Shown here one piece after another: positions 1 to 11,089 of a stretch of 64,000 nt of DNA (position 1 is its first letter; each line of letters starts with the position of its first letter). Made by a program: the position numbers and the translations under genes. A model generated the notes under the pieces. That model was not told where the DNA came from. It made no database searches and saw only the letters and a program-made list of their open reading frames with translations. The DNA comes from Sinohyriopsis cumingii. Its lineage: Eukaryota; Mollusca; Bivalvia; Unionida; Unionidae. The DNA is taken from positions 27,273,721-27,337,720 of the forward strand of contig CM068841.1 of the NCBI GenBank assembly GCA_028554795.2, written 5' to 3'.

Positions 1-766
1 TCGACTGAAAGTGGCATCAAAGGCAAACAAATAAGAATAGATCCGAAACAAAGAAATTATCACATGGACCGCGCTTTTACAACAGACCGTCGATAATAGT
101 ATTGTTATCGAACCAGTGGAGCCTTCATCATCTAAAGATGAGGCATCAGTTACTCATAAGATAAAACGTCAATTTGTGCAGCACTAGTTGAAAACATACA
201 GCTGGCTACATTTTCAAAAGAAGCCGTGTATATAGTGTGACAGTGAAGATGCCTTAATGTTCTGCCATATATGTACAGAGGCAAAAAAAAGTCAAATGAC
301 CAAAATGTGCAAAAAACAATAATTTTCAAAACAGTACACTGGCAAGGCATGCTGGGTTACCATAACACAAACTGCTGATTGAAGGTCCACACCAGGCAAA
401 TTTTAATGCAGTTTTACAAACTAGACATAGTAGGGAAAGTGCTACTTAAGTGTGTACATTAGCTGAGTGTAGAAGACATCATATTTTAAAAAAATACAAA
501 TCTCTTCCTAATTTAATACACAACAGCTGAAGAAATTGATGCCATTGGCATTTTGAAGAATTTCTGCCATTCGGTATGACTCAGCTACTACCTGTTCAGA
601 GGTACCTGAGAGCCCGTCAAACGTTCTTGAGGATAGTCTTTTACGTGACCTGCAAAATTCGTCATTGTGACGGCAATGACAGACAAAAGCATAGACATAT
701 CCAACAATAAATACCCTGTCACATATGCCTATATTATTTATGATGACGTGAAACCATCAAAAAATA
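1..766. other. AT-rich non-coding DNA, nothing recognised
   Basis: No reading frame longer than about 65 codons resembles a known family, and no repeat structure was recognised by eye. Probably intergenic or intronic host DNA. Confidence 0.5.
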
Positions 767-782
767 ATGTTTAGATGCTTCT

Positions 783-1051
783 GGCAAGGGAATTGTTGTT
801 GTTGTTGTTGTTGTAGGGTTCAACACCATTTTTCAGCACACAATAGGCTATGCATGGCAGCCAGTATTAATGGTGGAGGAAGAACCCGGGAAAACCCCAG
901 AAAGAACCACCGACCTATGAGAAACTACTGGCAAGCTTTCTCACATACCCACATTGGCTGAATCCTAGACTCAAACCAACGCAGACAGGTGAGATGGCAG
1001 TGATCCATAACGGACAGCACATTAGACCACTCGGCCACGGCAAGGGAATTG
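783..1051 (-). repeat. tRNA-derived SINE with intact target-site duplication
   Basis: Read on the minus strand the unit begins with a tRNA-Ser/Leu-like head. It has an A-box-like GTGGCCGAGTGG near 1036 and a B-box-like GGTTTGAGTCT near 975. A body follows, and then a (CAA)n tail at about 795-815. The 13-base sequence GGCAAGGGAATTG flanks it on both sides (783-795 and 1039-1051), which fits a target-site duplication. Related copies lie at 3838-4046 (plus) and 5041-5215 (minus). The tRNA origin is inferred from box sequence, not from folding. Confidence 0.75.
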
Positions 1052-1226
1052 CGTTATGGGCTTTAGTCCCATTATATAACTAACATTTTTGTTGTGTATT
1101 TAAACAACATAAATAATTTTTTTTAAAACTACACAGCAACGTGCTACTAGGATAATGAATATCAGAGTAAACGGTTTCATGAAATGTGTTTGTTGACAAT
1201 GGTATCAAGATTAAGTGAGGACTACC

Positions 1227-1227
<1 letters not shown>

Positions 1228-1299
<72 letters not shown>

Positions 1300-1313
1300 C
1301 TCTGTGTGTGTGT
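1228..1313. repeat. (TA)n-(TC)n-(TG)n microsatellite
   Basis: About 68 bp of TA dinucleotides is followed by short TC and TG runs. The YIYIYI reading frame across it is an artefact. Confidence 0.95.
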
Positions 1314-2500
1314 TGTATTTTCTAATGGGATTTGACTGATACATGAATTTTCTAACATATGATCTAATACTCAAATTCATGGATTTTTCATATACATAGA
1401 TCATTTAACACATTGTGGAGTGTACTACACAAATGTAAGCAGTCAATATACAGGCCCATTTCAGACTAGTCATCTTAATTTAGTACAAATTTCCATTGTT
1501 TTTCTTTTTCTCTGTGTGTAAATCCTATTCACCTCAAAAATTTCACTTGTATACGAAATTTCAATTTATTTTCAGCCTCTCCCCCCCCCAGTTAATTATA
1601 CATCCACTTAAGTCGACAATATTACCTTGGTCCCGTGGGTGTTGAAAAAAATGGATAATACTGTATGATGAATATGGTGCCACTTTTTAAAAGCATGGCA
1701 ATTTTTTTGGGGTGACAACTCTTTTAAAGTCAGCACCATCCCTGCTCATCTGTGCACCCTTCAAAGGTTTCCTTGAAACCTGAACTGCACCTAAACCAAT
1801 TGGGGCAGAGTGATCAGACTTGGAATGATGTATTAGGGAAATGAATAGACAATATGGTGCAAAAGTTCTGAAATCACCCGATCCCCTAAACATTTTCAGT
1901 TAAGATTTTTAAGATGGCTGCTATGGTGGCCATACTGGATATGTCAGCAGCACCATTTTTATGTATAATCAAATGTCTATAAAGTTTAATGGCATTCGGC
2001 CAAGTAGTATAGGAGGAATTGCAATAACATGTTTGGGTTAATAGATGTTATTAGAAAATGAACAACAGGCCATCTCATAAGTCCCACTGGATTATGGCCA
2101 GTAGAGCTATACACTGCAATGATTCATGAACAATCAGTAAATTATGAACGTTTAATTAGGTAACTTTCAACTGAATACGAACAGGAATTCAATTTAATTT
2201 GTCTACCTAAAGTAATTTTTTTCTTAAAAAGTCTAGAGGTTCACAAGTGTATAAAACTGTTGATAAATTAATTTAATGACCCAAACCAAAAGTTAGTTCA
2301 CATGCATATGAACATAATGTCCATCACATCTCATTTGTTTACTTCAAGTGTTTTTTTGTTGATCTACTTACAAACATTTTTATGGCTTTAAAATTCAAAC
2401 TTTCTTTTGCTATCATGCTCAACTGAATTGTGGATGGCGTGACCGATGGACAGCATAAAAAATATGCATCCTTTTGCTATCAAGAAAAACTCTGAAACTT
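1314..2500. other. Non-coding, possibly intronic
   Basis: No coding exon was recognised. If the exon at 2511-2712 belongs to a minus-strand gene, this stretch would be its first coding-side intron. Later ABCF2 exons (Walker A and ABC signature regions) were looked for and not seen. Confidence 0.4.
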
Positions 2501-2510
2501 GCTTATTTAC

Positions 2511-2712
2511 CATCAGCCCCATTTCTGGTTTCAAAAATTTGTGGTGCCCCATCTCCTGAATCTCCAATGTCTTCAGAGGCTTCCTCAGTCTCCAAAGATT
2601 CTACATCATCTATTTTCTGTTCGTCTGTCTTGTTCTGGGGAATTTTCTGCAGTCTTTGTTTAGCTGCTTCTTTCTTTTTTTGCTCTCTCTTCTTTTTTGC
2701 ATCTGATGGCAT
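2511..2712 (-). CDS. ABCF2: First coding exon of an ABCF2-like ABC-F ATPase (host gene)
   Basis: The exon encodes about 67 residues starting MPSDAKKKREQKKKEAAKQR. This lysine-rich start closely matches the N-terminus known for animal ABCF2, a cytosolic ABC-F ATPase with two nucleotide-binding domains and no membrane domain. An acidic linker follows. On the minus strand a splice acceptor (TTGTTTTTAG) ends at 2724, eleven bases before the ATG, and a donor (GTAAAT) begins at 2510. So this looks like the second exon, carrying the start codon after a 5'UTR exon further right. The ATPase domains would lie in exons left of the window start and none are visible. What is seen is the start motif and the splice sites. 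The gene name is inferred from memory of the family. Confidence 0.55.
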
Positions 2713-2723
2713 CCTGACTAGAC

Positions 2724-3825
2724 CTAAAAACAAGTGTGATCAATGAAAATACATAGCTCACCTCTAGTGCTTTTAGCAGTCCCCAGCAGCTATTGTAAAA
2801 AATAATCATGCAGAAAATATGTTCAGACTAAAGTGATCATGACAAGCTGGCCTCCCTCCATAACTGGACATAAAACTATGATATCCAAATGGAGTTACTA
2901 TAATGAGTGAATAAAAACCTGATTAATTTGTTTCTCCTTTTTTTCTTCCAAAATCATTGTTCTTAAATCCATGTATGAAACTATGATCACTGTCTAATCA
3001 CAAAAGCTAATTTTTACTGGGTGAAAGCCACAGGCTTTGTGTAATCATAGTCATACATGCCAACCCCTGGCTTGAAATTGTAATCTAAGTGGACAAAGTA
3101 ATCGGAGCAGAAAAAGTGTAATCCACATTTAACATGATAAAAATTCAATAAGCATATGTACAAAATGATTTATTTATCCCTATGGACATTTTACATCAAT
3201 TACTGCTACAAGTTTTCACATATGACACTGAGCTTTAAAAAGGAACAGACTCATATCGCATTTCTAAACACTTTGTACCAGCTGAGACTATAAATGTTTT
3301 GCATACCAGTAGAGCACTAAGTGCTGCGTTATAGAGTCTGGATCTAAATTCAGTTTTACTTTGTTAGCAATACTGAACAATCTCTGGAGTTCTACTAATT
3401 TATCAGCAGCCTTTCCTGCACCATGGTGCATCATATGACAGAGACAACCTGATATGAACAATGATTTTACAAATTTTGTAGATTAAATAATGTTTTACTA
3501 TGATGTCTTTTCTCCAATAAATTCAAATTCTCACAAAAGAAATGGACATATTTTCAAGTTTTGTTGGCCTACATTTCAGTTGGCTGGAAAGTGATGAAAG
3601 CTGGGAATGCCAAAATCGGGTTAAGTTGAAATATTATTCTTTAACAAAATGAATACAAATTTATTATGCCTATTGGATCTGTCAGCAACGTTTCGTTTCA
3701 TTCAAGAAACTTATCCCCAACAAGTACCTACCTGAACTTACCTCGGCATACCTCAACTACTGTCGCATTGCAACAAATTCAAATGTATGTCAACGGAACG
3801 TAAAAATGCATCCATTTGCTAGTAT
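2724..3825. other. Non-coding, presumed host intron or upstream region
   Basis: AT-rich DNA upstream (minus strand) of the ABCF2-like exon. No other exon or repeat was recognised. Confidence 0.4.
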
Positions 3826-3837
3826 ATTTTCATTCTC

Positions 3838-4046
3838 CTGGAGCGGGGCCCTGCGTGGTCTAAAGCGCTCATTGTTCCGGATCACTACCATCTCACCTCT
3901 GAGGGTACGTGGGAAAGCCTGCCAGTAGCTTCTCGTGGGTTGGTGGTTCTTCCCTGGGTTTTCCAGGTTTCTTCCTCCACCAGTTATAATGGCCGCCATG
4001 TGTAGCCTATCTTGTGCTGGAAAATGGCGTTAAACCCTAGAACAAC
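3838..4046 (+). repeat. SINE copy, same family as 783-1051, internally deleted
   Basis: In plus orientation it begins with a worn A-box region and the shared TGGTCTAAAGCGCTC segment near 3855. It then has the family body (GTGGAGGAAGAAACC-type segment on the opposite strand) and an AACAACAAC tail. The B-box part is missing compared with the copy at 783-1051. Imperfect flanking repeats (TCATTCTCCTGG against TCATTCCGCCAGG) may be the decayed target-site duplication. Confidence 0.65.
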
Positions 4047-4059
4047 AACATCATTCCGC

Positions 4060-5040
4060 CAGGATAAAGACAGCACAATAAGTATATTAACTGTACATAA
4101 ATTAGTGTAAGAGTGTCGAATTAGTCTGCCAAGTGTGTGAGATGTTCCTGAAACTTTGATTACTCATTCCGATATCGTTGACATCGGAACACGATATACA
4201 AGGCCGTTATTTGGATAGTAAGACATAGCACCTAAACAAAATCAACATCATGTTAAACATGTGATATGTCTTACATGTAGGACTAATTTGTAACGAAACT
4301 TCTGCGCCAAATAATTATATCACTTATTTCAGATCAGATTATAAAATATAACACCAGAGTTAAGACCATTAAAACTATACTTTGTAGGTCATTGAGTTGA
4401 GTCTTTCAGTGTCGGGTTTGACCAGTGTACAAGCAAAAGAACACAGGCTTGATGGTACAAAGGAAATTTCAGTATGGTTATAAGTTGTGACGCAATAATT
4501 TTGGCATTCGATGCGACACATCTTCAAATCAATGATAATTATTACCGGACTAAATTAAAAGAAAATGATTACCCGTATTCATCGAAGAATAAAAGAAAAC
4601 ATCAATGTAAAACATTTACCCTGAAATTATTAATTCTTCCCCTTTTTTTTCCACTGTATGGTGACGCGGGAAATCTCACATGTGTTGGAGGATAAAAATT
4701 TTACCGGATATAACTGTTATTGGCAATTTATTACGGATGAAGCACCGGTTCACTAAATGATTGGTAGAAAATCTTTTGAAAATTACGATAAGGTTATGAT
4801 ACATGTACAATAGGATGTTTTTTAATATACAAACGAATTATATTCATATTATTGGTCAATATAATCGCTTAAACAAAATTATGAATTTTGTGTGCAGTCC
4901 TAGTATTTTGGCGTACTTGATTCGTTCGCTGACACGAATCACTCTTCCAGTGCTGTTCCTGGCTTTGCCAACCGAAACTTTATCAATATCTCACTTTTTA
5001 AATATTCAAAATAACCAGTACAAACATATAAAATTCGTGA
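4060..5040. other. AT-rich non-coding DNA
   Basis: Only short frames without family resemblance. Nothing else seen. Confidence 0.4.
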
Positions 5041-5215
5041 CCTAGTGGAGAAATAATCAGGGATGAACCAGCGACCAACGGAAAGTCACAAACAAGACTT
5101 ATGACATAGCCACATAAGCGGATTCTGAGACTCGAACCCATGCTGAACGAGGTGAGAAGGCAGTGATCGGTAAAGGCGAGCGCTTTAGACCCCCCAGCGA
5201 CCTGGGGCCCTTAAA
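5041..5215 (-). repeat. Third tRNA-headed SINE copy, divergent tail
   Basis: On the minus strand it has the head GGTCTAAAGCGCTCG and a clear B-box GGGTTCGAGTCTC near 5130. The 3' body differs from the copies at 783-1051 and 3838-4046, so it may be another subfamily or a truncated copy. Confidence 0.6.
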
Positions 5216-7355
5216 TGTTATATAGAATAACGTCATTCCGTGAATCGCATTGAAACGTTCTAGCTACAGTTTTATATAATGTCTTAAATGCATGAAGGTA
5301 TGGAAAATTACATTTTAAAAGATACATAAAATTGGATTAATAAAATAGATATGCTTATGTTAACGTATAATTGATTAAATATTCAGAATGTGTTAATGAA
5401 GATTTTTTTAAAAACTTTTTATTAACACTGCTTAGACATGTCTGAGTAATCCAAATGGTGAATCCAATTATTTTTTTTATTTAAAAAAATGGACGTTACA
5501 TTTAAAAACTAATGTTGCACAATTCCCCCTTTGTAAAATTATTGAACAATAGTTTTAAAGATTGTAAAAAAAGATTATTATACGAGACCCAAGCAAAATA
5601 TTGTTATTAATCTAATAAATACAAGTTTCAAAAGAAAGACTATAGCGAGAAATGTACATTTTAAAATTGCACTATAATTTTGTATTCATTTTTTTCAATT
5701 CTCTACAAATGATAAAGAAAATTATTAAAGCAAAGTTCCGTTATCATGAATTAGGCAAATTTCACTATATACAGTAGTATGAAAGTGTACGTTTTGCCTT
5801 TGTGCCCCTGCCACCCGTCATAGCCTTTAACCCACCCATCCCCGTCAATGACGTAGTTAGCCTATATGTGACCATTGCATGTTTACCGTAGTAATTTTGA
5901 TTTTGTCCACATGTGTTCCACTCCTGGTTGGTATAGTCTTGGACGAATATCAGTGCCCCAAAGGATCCCCCTCCCCCCAAAAAGAGGGCAAAACCACCAT
6001 TTGTTACTACTGGTTGCTTACGGTACTGATTGATACTTTCTTGGCAACTCACAATGGCAGCTGCTGTCTCCATTGATAAGCCAGTTCTCTCCGTGAATAT
6101 TTTTTTGTGTGTTTTGTTTTTTGTTTACATTAGACTTCTACTTTTTTTTGTAAATCCGACCTGTTTCTTATCTGTGCTTGTAACTGGTGGTGATTTTCCA
6201 TTTCCGCCATCACAATCTCATACTCGACCGCACTGATTACTTTATCCTAGATTGCAACTAATATAGTTTATTGATCGTATTGAGACTGCTTTGTACAGCT
6301 GCTAACAACTCGGGGTAGGTGCGTTACTCATGAATGCAGTCGCATCAAAATTAATTTGCTAGCACCACCGGTGACACCGGTTATTATCGATATAACCCTT
6401 ACAATAATACCATTCGTTCACCTACGATGGTTAATGTTGCCGTGATTCCAGTCACACCAAGACCAACAGGCGTTTCACCAGCAAGACCACAAACAGCATC
6501 TACGACCAGACATGCGCGTTTATATTTCTTGATCAGCGCGGTTCTCTTGGCCTCGAGGATTTTTGTTGTTGTTGTGTCAACGGGCGAGCTTTAAATTTAA
6601 AACACAGACTCCGTGTTTGGGAGTTTTTCTCAACGGTTCCAGCTATAAAACAGAGGTTCAGTGTTTGTGAGCTTTTGTCAACGAATGGAGCTTTGAAACA
6701 GGGATCCTATGTCAGCGTAGAGGCTGGCGACGAATATTGATGCTCATCGGAGCGATCTCGCGCAGACGAATATTAATACCAGTCGCTAAAAGCTCGCAGG
6801 AATGAGCATAGGACAGTTCAAGGGAGAAAATATTTGACGATCCTGTTTGACAAGAAATACTGCCACGCATTTTTTCCCCCTGTGGTCCATGGCCAATCGC
6901 AACCCTTTTTGAGAGGATATAGTGGGGCAGATTATGTCAATAAAATCGAAGAGGTCCTTAAAAGCCAATTTCAGGAACTCTCAGGTACACACGGTCTTGT
7001 CGAAGTCTGAGCTGGCGGCGATCATGGTGCATTATTGCTGTAAGTTATCAAAGAACCTGTGAAAGTTGCCCCAATGTCAGTGAGATGCGCAGCCTCCCCT
7101 GAGGCAAGTAGATAGCTGAAACAATCTGTCCTTACTCGCTGATTCGACGCGCCTTCCTGTCCTGCCGATTCAAAATTCCAAGAATTAACAAAAAATGATT
7201 ACTAAATGAACTGAGCGAAAAGGTGTAAAATATGAACTAAAATGAGTATCGAAAAAATTTTAGTCTAGGAATAAAATACACTTTTAATACTTCAAAATTT
7301 CTATGATTTTTTGGGGTAAATGTAATCAAGAATATAAATAATGAAAGTAGTATAG
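5216..7355. other. Non-coding, nothing recognised
   Basis: AT-rich with a few GC-richer patches around 6450-7000. A frame at 5765-6073 (minus) starts METAAAI followed by a good donor (GTGAGT near 6055), so it could be a tiny first exon of a host gene. There is no homology support. Confidence 0.35.
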
Positions 7356-7475
7356 TATGGCTGTATAGGGACGATGGGAGTCCCAGTCAAAAAGGTCGTG
7401 GGGTTGTCTAGGGACAAGATTTATAGTGACAAGGGAAACTCCAGTTAAAAAGGTCTTGGGGCTGTATAGGGACAA
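7356..7475. repeat. Degenerate tandem repeats at the left edge of Polinton copy B
   Basis: About two and a half imperfect units of roughly 55 bp share GGCTGTATAGGGACAATGGGA and AGTTAAAAAGGTC-type segments. A comparable short-unit array sits at the left edge of copy A (47811-47970), so these are probably subterminal element repeats. Confidence 0.5.
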
Positions 7476-7747
7476 TGGGACTTACCATTAATATAGAACA
7501 ATAAAGGGAATGGAACAGGTGAGGTGACGTCACAGTACTGAAGATTGGCAAAAATGTTGCAAGTGGCTGACCTCAGTCGGGACTAAATAGTGGGGAAGAA
7601 AGCTAGAACGTTTGGCGGGACAAAGGCATGTATAACACATACAACATACAGACATAGATTGATGAACATCAGTCTATCACATGAACAACTGCACAAACGA
7701 AAAAACCATTTTAGGCAAGAAAGAAAATATTTTCGAGGCATATGAGT

Positions 7748-7763
7748 GGCCCTGAAAAGGACC
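7748..7763 (-). terminator. Histone-type 3' stem-loop (copy B left-end gene)
   Basis: Minus strand reads GGTCCT-TTTC-AGGGCC, a six-pair stem (one G-U) with a four-base TTTC loop, as in the histone mRNA 3' stem-loop. It is followed by ACTCATATG and the purine-rich CGAAAATATTTT. It lies about 33 bases after the end of the charged gene at 7796-8338. Confidence 0.75.
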
Positions 7764-7795
7764 TTCGGATTCTTCTTTTATTTTCTCAACTTCTT

Positions 7796-8338
7796 CTACC
7801 ATCTTCTCACTTTCTCAATCATTCCCTTCTTCTTCTTCTTTTCCTTCTCAGGCATCCAGTCAGGATGTCCCATCGATCTAAACTTTTCATGAACCCTGAT
7901 CCAGTTTTGGTTCAGTCTTTCAAAGTCCTCTTTTGCTTTGTTTTCTTTGTCCTTTCTCTCATTTGCCCAGTTATCTTTTATCTTCTTCACCTCTTCTTTA
8001 TGTATCTTTTCTTCAGCTTTCTTTAATTGGTCTTATCCCCACTTCACAAAAGACCACTCTGTCAAATTCAAAATGTCTTGTAAAAAGCACCTGACTTTGA
8101 TCACACCATCAAGTGATTCCTTCACTGTTCCAACTCTCACATACTGAGGTTGAATGAAGCCTCTTAACTTTTCTACTTCCTCCTCTATCATGTCTTTAAT
8201 CAGATCTCTCGCTATTTTCAGACTGGTCACAAAGTTTAGGCTACCTGGATACTTCCATTCATCTGCAAGCATTTCTACTACATAGGCTCCATCCACCATC
8301 CAGTACCAACTGTCTTTCAAGTTGTTAAACAAATCCAT
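7796..8338 (-). pseudogene. Small charged accessory gene, copy B left end (broken)
   Basis: The start (MDLFNNLKDSWYWM) is preceded by a TATA box and the shared upstream box. The N-terminal part is mixed alpha-helical in character. The C-terminal part is very rich in K and E and likely coiled-coil or extended helix. No family recognised. It belongs to the set of small genes that each end in a histone-type stem-loop. It carries about one or two breaks. Confidence 0.55.
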
Positions 8339-8396
8339 TTTTTCCAAAGGTGTTGACTAATCAACACTGGGTGCCAGACTGACGACCGCTATGAGT

Positions 8397-8427
8397 TATA
8401 TACTTCAAGCACGGAAGTAAAGGAAAA
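8397..8427 (-). promoter_or_regulatory. Promoter module: TATA box plus shared upstream box
   Basis: GTATATAA (8397-8404) lies about 60 bases before the ATG at 8338. Directly upstream is TTTTCCTTTACTTCCGTGC (8409-8427), a variant of the box found twice upstream of accessory genes in copy A (49791-49809 and 50649-50667). Confidence 0.6.
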
Positions 8428-8632
8428 CATCCCTTACACTCACTGCACATATTATCTACTATCCACACAAGCGTATGCGAACTCATACAAATCCCAAAAA
8501 TATTTTATAAAAAATATTCCCAATAATTTACACCTCACACATGAGAAGGAGAAAAAACCATAATATTTACTATCCACAAAAACGTACGCGCACGCTTACA
8601 AAACCAAACATCTACTATCCACACAAATGTAC

Positions 8633-8633
<1 letters not shown>

Positions 8634-8675
<42 letters not shown>

Positions 8676-8714
8676 CTCTCTCTGTCTCTCTGTCTCTCTC
8701 TCTCTCTCTCTCTC
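8634..8714. repeat. (TC)n microsatellite
   Basis: About 80 bp of TC dinucleotides with a few interruptions, in the spacer between two accessory genes. Just before it are worn copies of the ATCTACTATCCACACAA motif that forms the 188-bp minisatellite of copy A. Confidence 0.95.
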
Positions 8715-8808
8715 ACACATCAGTTAAGGATTGAGTGTTTGTAACCACACTACTCCACACTCACTTAAATTGGCAACTTGAATAGTCTCTTTTCTAGAGT
8801 ATTGGGAT

Positions 8809-8824
8809 AGCCCTGAGAAGGGCT
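8809..8824 (-). terminator. Histone-type 3' stem-loop (second copy B accessory gene)
   Basis: Minus strand AGCCCT-TCTC-AGGGCT, a perfect six-pair stem, preceded by an A/C-rich run. It is followed by ATCCCAATACT and CTAGAAAAGAGA, like a histone downstream element. It lies about 29 bases past the stop of the gene at 8853-9350. Confidence 0.75.
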
Positions 8825-8852
8825 GTTTCTTTGAAACTCCAGTTGCACCTTT

Positions 8853-9350
8853 TTAATGGTAACACCTCCCAGGCCAGGCACCACACATAACGCAGGCTCC
8901 AGTCATTATCCCAATAGACTGGTGCTGCGGAGATTGCGGAGGCAGTTTGTGTAGCCTCATAATTCCAAGCTTCAGTTTGTGGAACCCTGAAGACTTCCCT
9001 CTGTCTTCTCCTCCGCCAGACACGGGAATGATGTTGTTGTTGTTATTCACGTGGTTGCACTCGCAACACCTCCTCTCAGTTCTCCGTCTGGGGGATCACG
9101 GTCAGAGGTTGTGGCTATGGTTGACGTGGCTGCGGTACTGGTACTGGCTGTGGAGGCGCCCTCACTTCGGGCTTCACCTCACACATCAGTCTCAGCATGA
9201 GGTGAGGTAAGATCCTTTCTTTCTTCTTTTTCCTCTCCTCCTCCTCTTCTTCTATTCTCGCACTTTCTTCTATGGCCTCCATAGCCAGTTCGTCCAGGAG
9301 GCGCCTGACATACTCCAGGTACATCTTAATTTCCAGAACCTTGGTGACTG
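8853..9350 (-). pseudogene. Homologue of the copy A E/K-rich accessory gene at 49340 (broken)
   Basis: The start region YLEYVRRLLDELAMEAIEE matches LEYARRLLNELAAEAIVEE of the copy A gene. An E/K-rich helix follows. The end CVMCGAWPGRCYH matches CVCGARPGRCHH in copy A. The conserved Cys/His C-terminus suggests a metal-binding or disulphide tail. Function unknown. About one or two breaks. Confidence 0.65.
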
Positions 9351-9916
9351 ATGCTCAATTTATTTCACCATTGATGAACCAACGATGGATAGCCAGACTG
9401 TCAGTCGGTCGTTTGAATTTAAGTCGTTTGCACCCATATGGAGATGTACGACTAGTTAGTGCCCGTTTGGGGCTGTTCGATTTGTTCGAGGGGGAACGAA
9501 TGGCGCCACTTCTCTCAATGCATTAGTGCACTTAAAAAGTGTTATTTGATTAGTCCGATTTCGAGACATTGATGTCTCACGGGATGCATGGTGAATGGGA
9601 ATGGCCCACACGCAGTCACTTATAAAGTTCATGTCTGGCAGTGGTAAAGTGTATGTTGGACTGAGTGGAAGGTATGTACCTTACATCCGGGGTCGTTCTT
9701 TTGTTCCCCAGTTTCCGAATAGTAAATGGCGTCGTCATGCCGTATTTGTGATTTGGAAAATCTTTATTTGTGCTGTTTGTAGGATAGGACAGAGATGACA
9801 TGATGAATCTTCCTAGTCTATTTTCGGGAAATTTATTTAGTGTGTTGATATTTGTGGTTCCTACTCTAATCATAAGTTTTTCCGCCTTGTGTGTGTGTGT
9901 GTGTGGGGGGGGGCTT

Positions 9917-10260
9917 GATGGCTGGGTTTTAACCACCTTATAATTCTAATTTTTGGGGACATATTTCCTAGTTATGTCAATTTGGTGCCATATTGTGTAG
10001 GTGGTCCTGATGGCTTTGGGTTTTTAGCCACCATAAGGATCTAATTTTTAGGTTCTTACTTTAAGTTGTAACAAGTCTGTTGATCAAATCTTTGCCGAAT
10101 TGTTCAGCGGGTCCTGACGGCTGGGATTTAAGCCACCTTATAATGTTTAAGGTTATTATCTAGTTTTGATTCTTATATTTAAATGATCCATCATGCATTT
10201 AAGTAAGCGGTGAGAGCAGACAGATGTTGTTAGTATAGGTATTGATGGCTAAGTGGTAAC
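9917..10260 (-). repeat. Short repeats in the LINE 3' region
   Basis: The motif CTGATGGCTGGGTTTTAACC (plus strand) followed by ACCTTATAAT recurs near 9917, 9993 and 10112, with a partial copy near 10240, at spacings of about 75-125 bp. Confidence 0.6.
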
Positions 10261-10290
10261 CAATCACATTTTGCATTGCTTAGTGGGTCA

Positions 10291-10631
10291 TACAACCCTG
10301 GGTACTGAAGTGGGTGATAGGTGCAGGTACAGCATAAGTCCGCGCTTGGCGATATACCCCCCTACTTGGGCGGTAAACTGTATGCTACCTGCGTACCTAA
10401 TTCACAACACAGACACACCAAGAGGGGCGTCCGTAGATGAAGTGACCAGATGTTGCATAAATGGGGATTTGGAGATGACCTACTTTTCTATCTGTCACTA
10501 TACTGCACTGCCTATATAACCACCCAGGGTGCCATAGTAGGTGATGATTGTAGGTGCAGCACCAGCCCGAGTTTTGCGGTACACCCCTTTACTTCGGCGG
10601 TAAACCGTGTACTACCTCCGCACCCACTTCG
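10291..10631 (-). repeat. Duplicated segment of about 115 bp in the LINE 3' region
   Basis: Segments 10291-10400 and 10513-10631 align over GTGATAGGTGCAGGTACAGC and TTGGGCGGTAAACTGTATGC-type stretches with about 70-75% identity by eye. They are two direct copies about 222 bp apart. Confidence 0.6.
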
Positions 10632-10849
10632 CCACCTGTTTCATTGATTGAAACTAGCAGTTGGGTGCCGGGCATGAATGAGAGGGTATTATGTAGGTAT
10701 ATAGGTTATAAACAGTTTATCAAATGTCAAACCGGTTTGAATATAATGGGCAGGGTTTTATCTTGCCAGTTTTATAAAACTACCCGAGGAAGACTAATAT
10801 GGCCTTATTTGTTTGATTGGGGTTGTGGTTATTTTGATACAGTAGTTCG

Positions 10850-11013
10850 GGGTAAGTACACGATGATCCAGTTTTCTTTAGTGTGGTAGATAATTTTCTC
10901 CTTTGTTCTCCGTATCTCGGGCATATGTTGAATACATGCCGGAGGTTTTCATCATCAACGCAATTGGGGCATTTTGCTCCTTTTCCTCGATTAGCCAGGA
11001 CATATTTCCCCAT
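10850..11013 (-). pseudogene. LINE C-terminal Cys/His motif
   Basis: The frame contains CPNCVDDENLRHVFNICPRY, a C-x2-C-x8-H-x4-C spacing. It is typical of the tail of I/Jockey-type ORF2 proteins and lies after RNase H. It is not in one continuous frame with the RNase H. Confidence 0.65.
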
Positions 11014-11089
11014 ACTACCTAAAGTAGAGTTTTCCCTGTTTTAATTCGATTTATGATCCTTTGATGGTGTTTGTTGTTAATTGATGGGG

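Noticed and set aside
5765-6073. 102-aa frame METAAAIV... (minus)
   Set aside because: No family match and it continues through a likely splice donor. At most its first few codons could be an exon.
7748-7763. Stem-loops taken as bacterial rho-independent terminators
   Set aside because: The T-run lies on the wrong side for the gene's strand. Stem, loop and flanks fit the histone mRNA 3' signal, and the DNA is animal.
8535-8744. RERERE and SLSLSL frames
   Set aside because: Translations of the (TC)n microsatellite.
7748-9350. The stem-loop genes as decayed real histone genes
   Set aside because: Encoded proteins are E/K/Q-rich and show no histone fold or tail sequence. The homologues lie inside Polinton ends.
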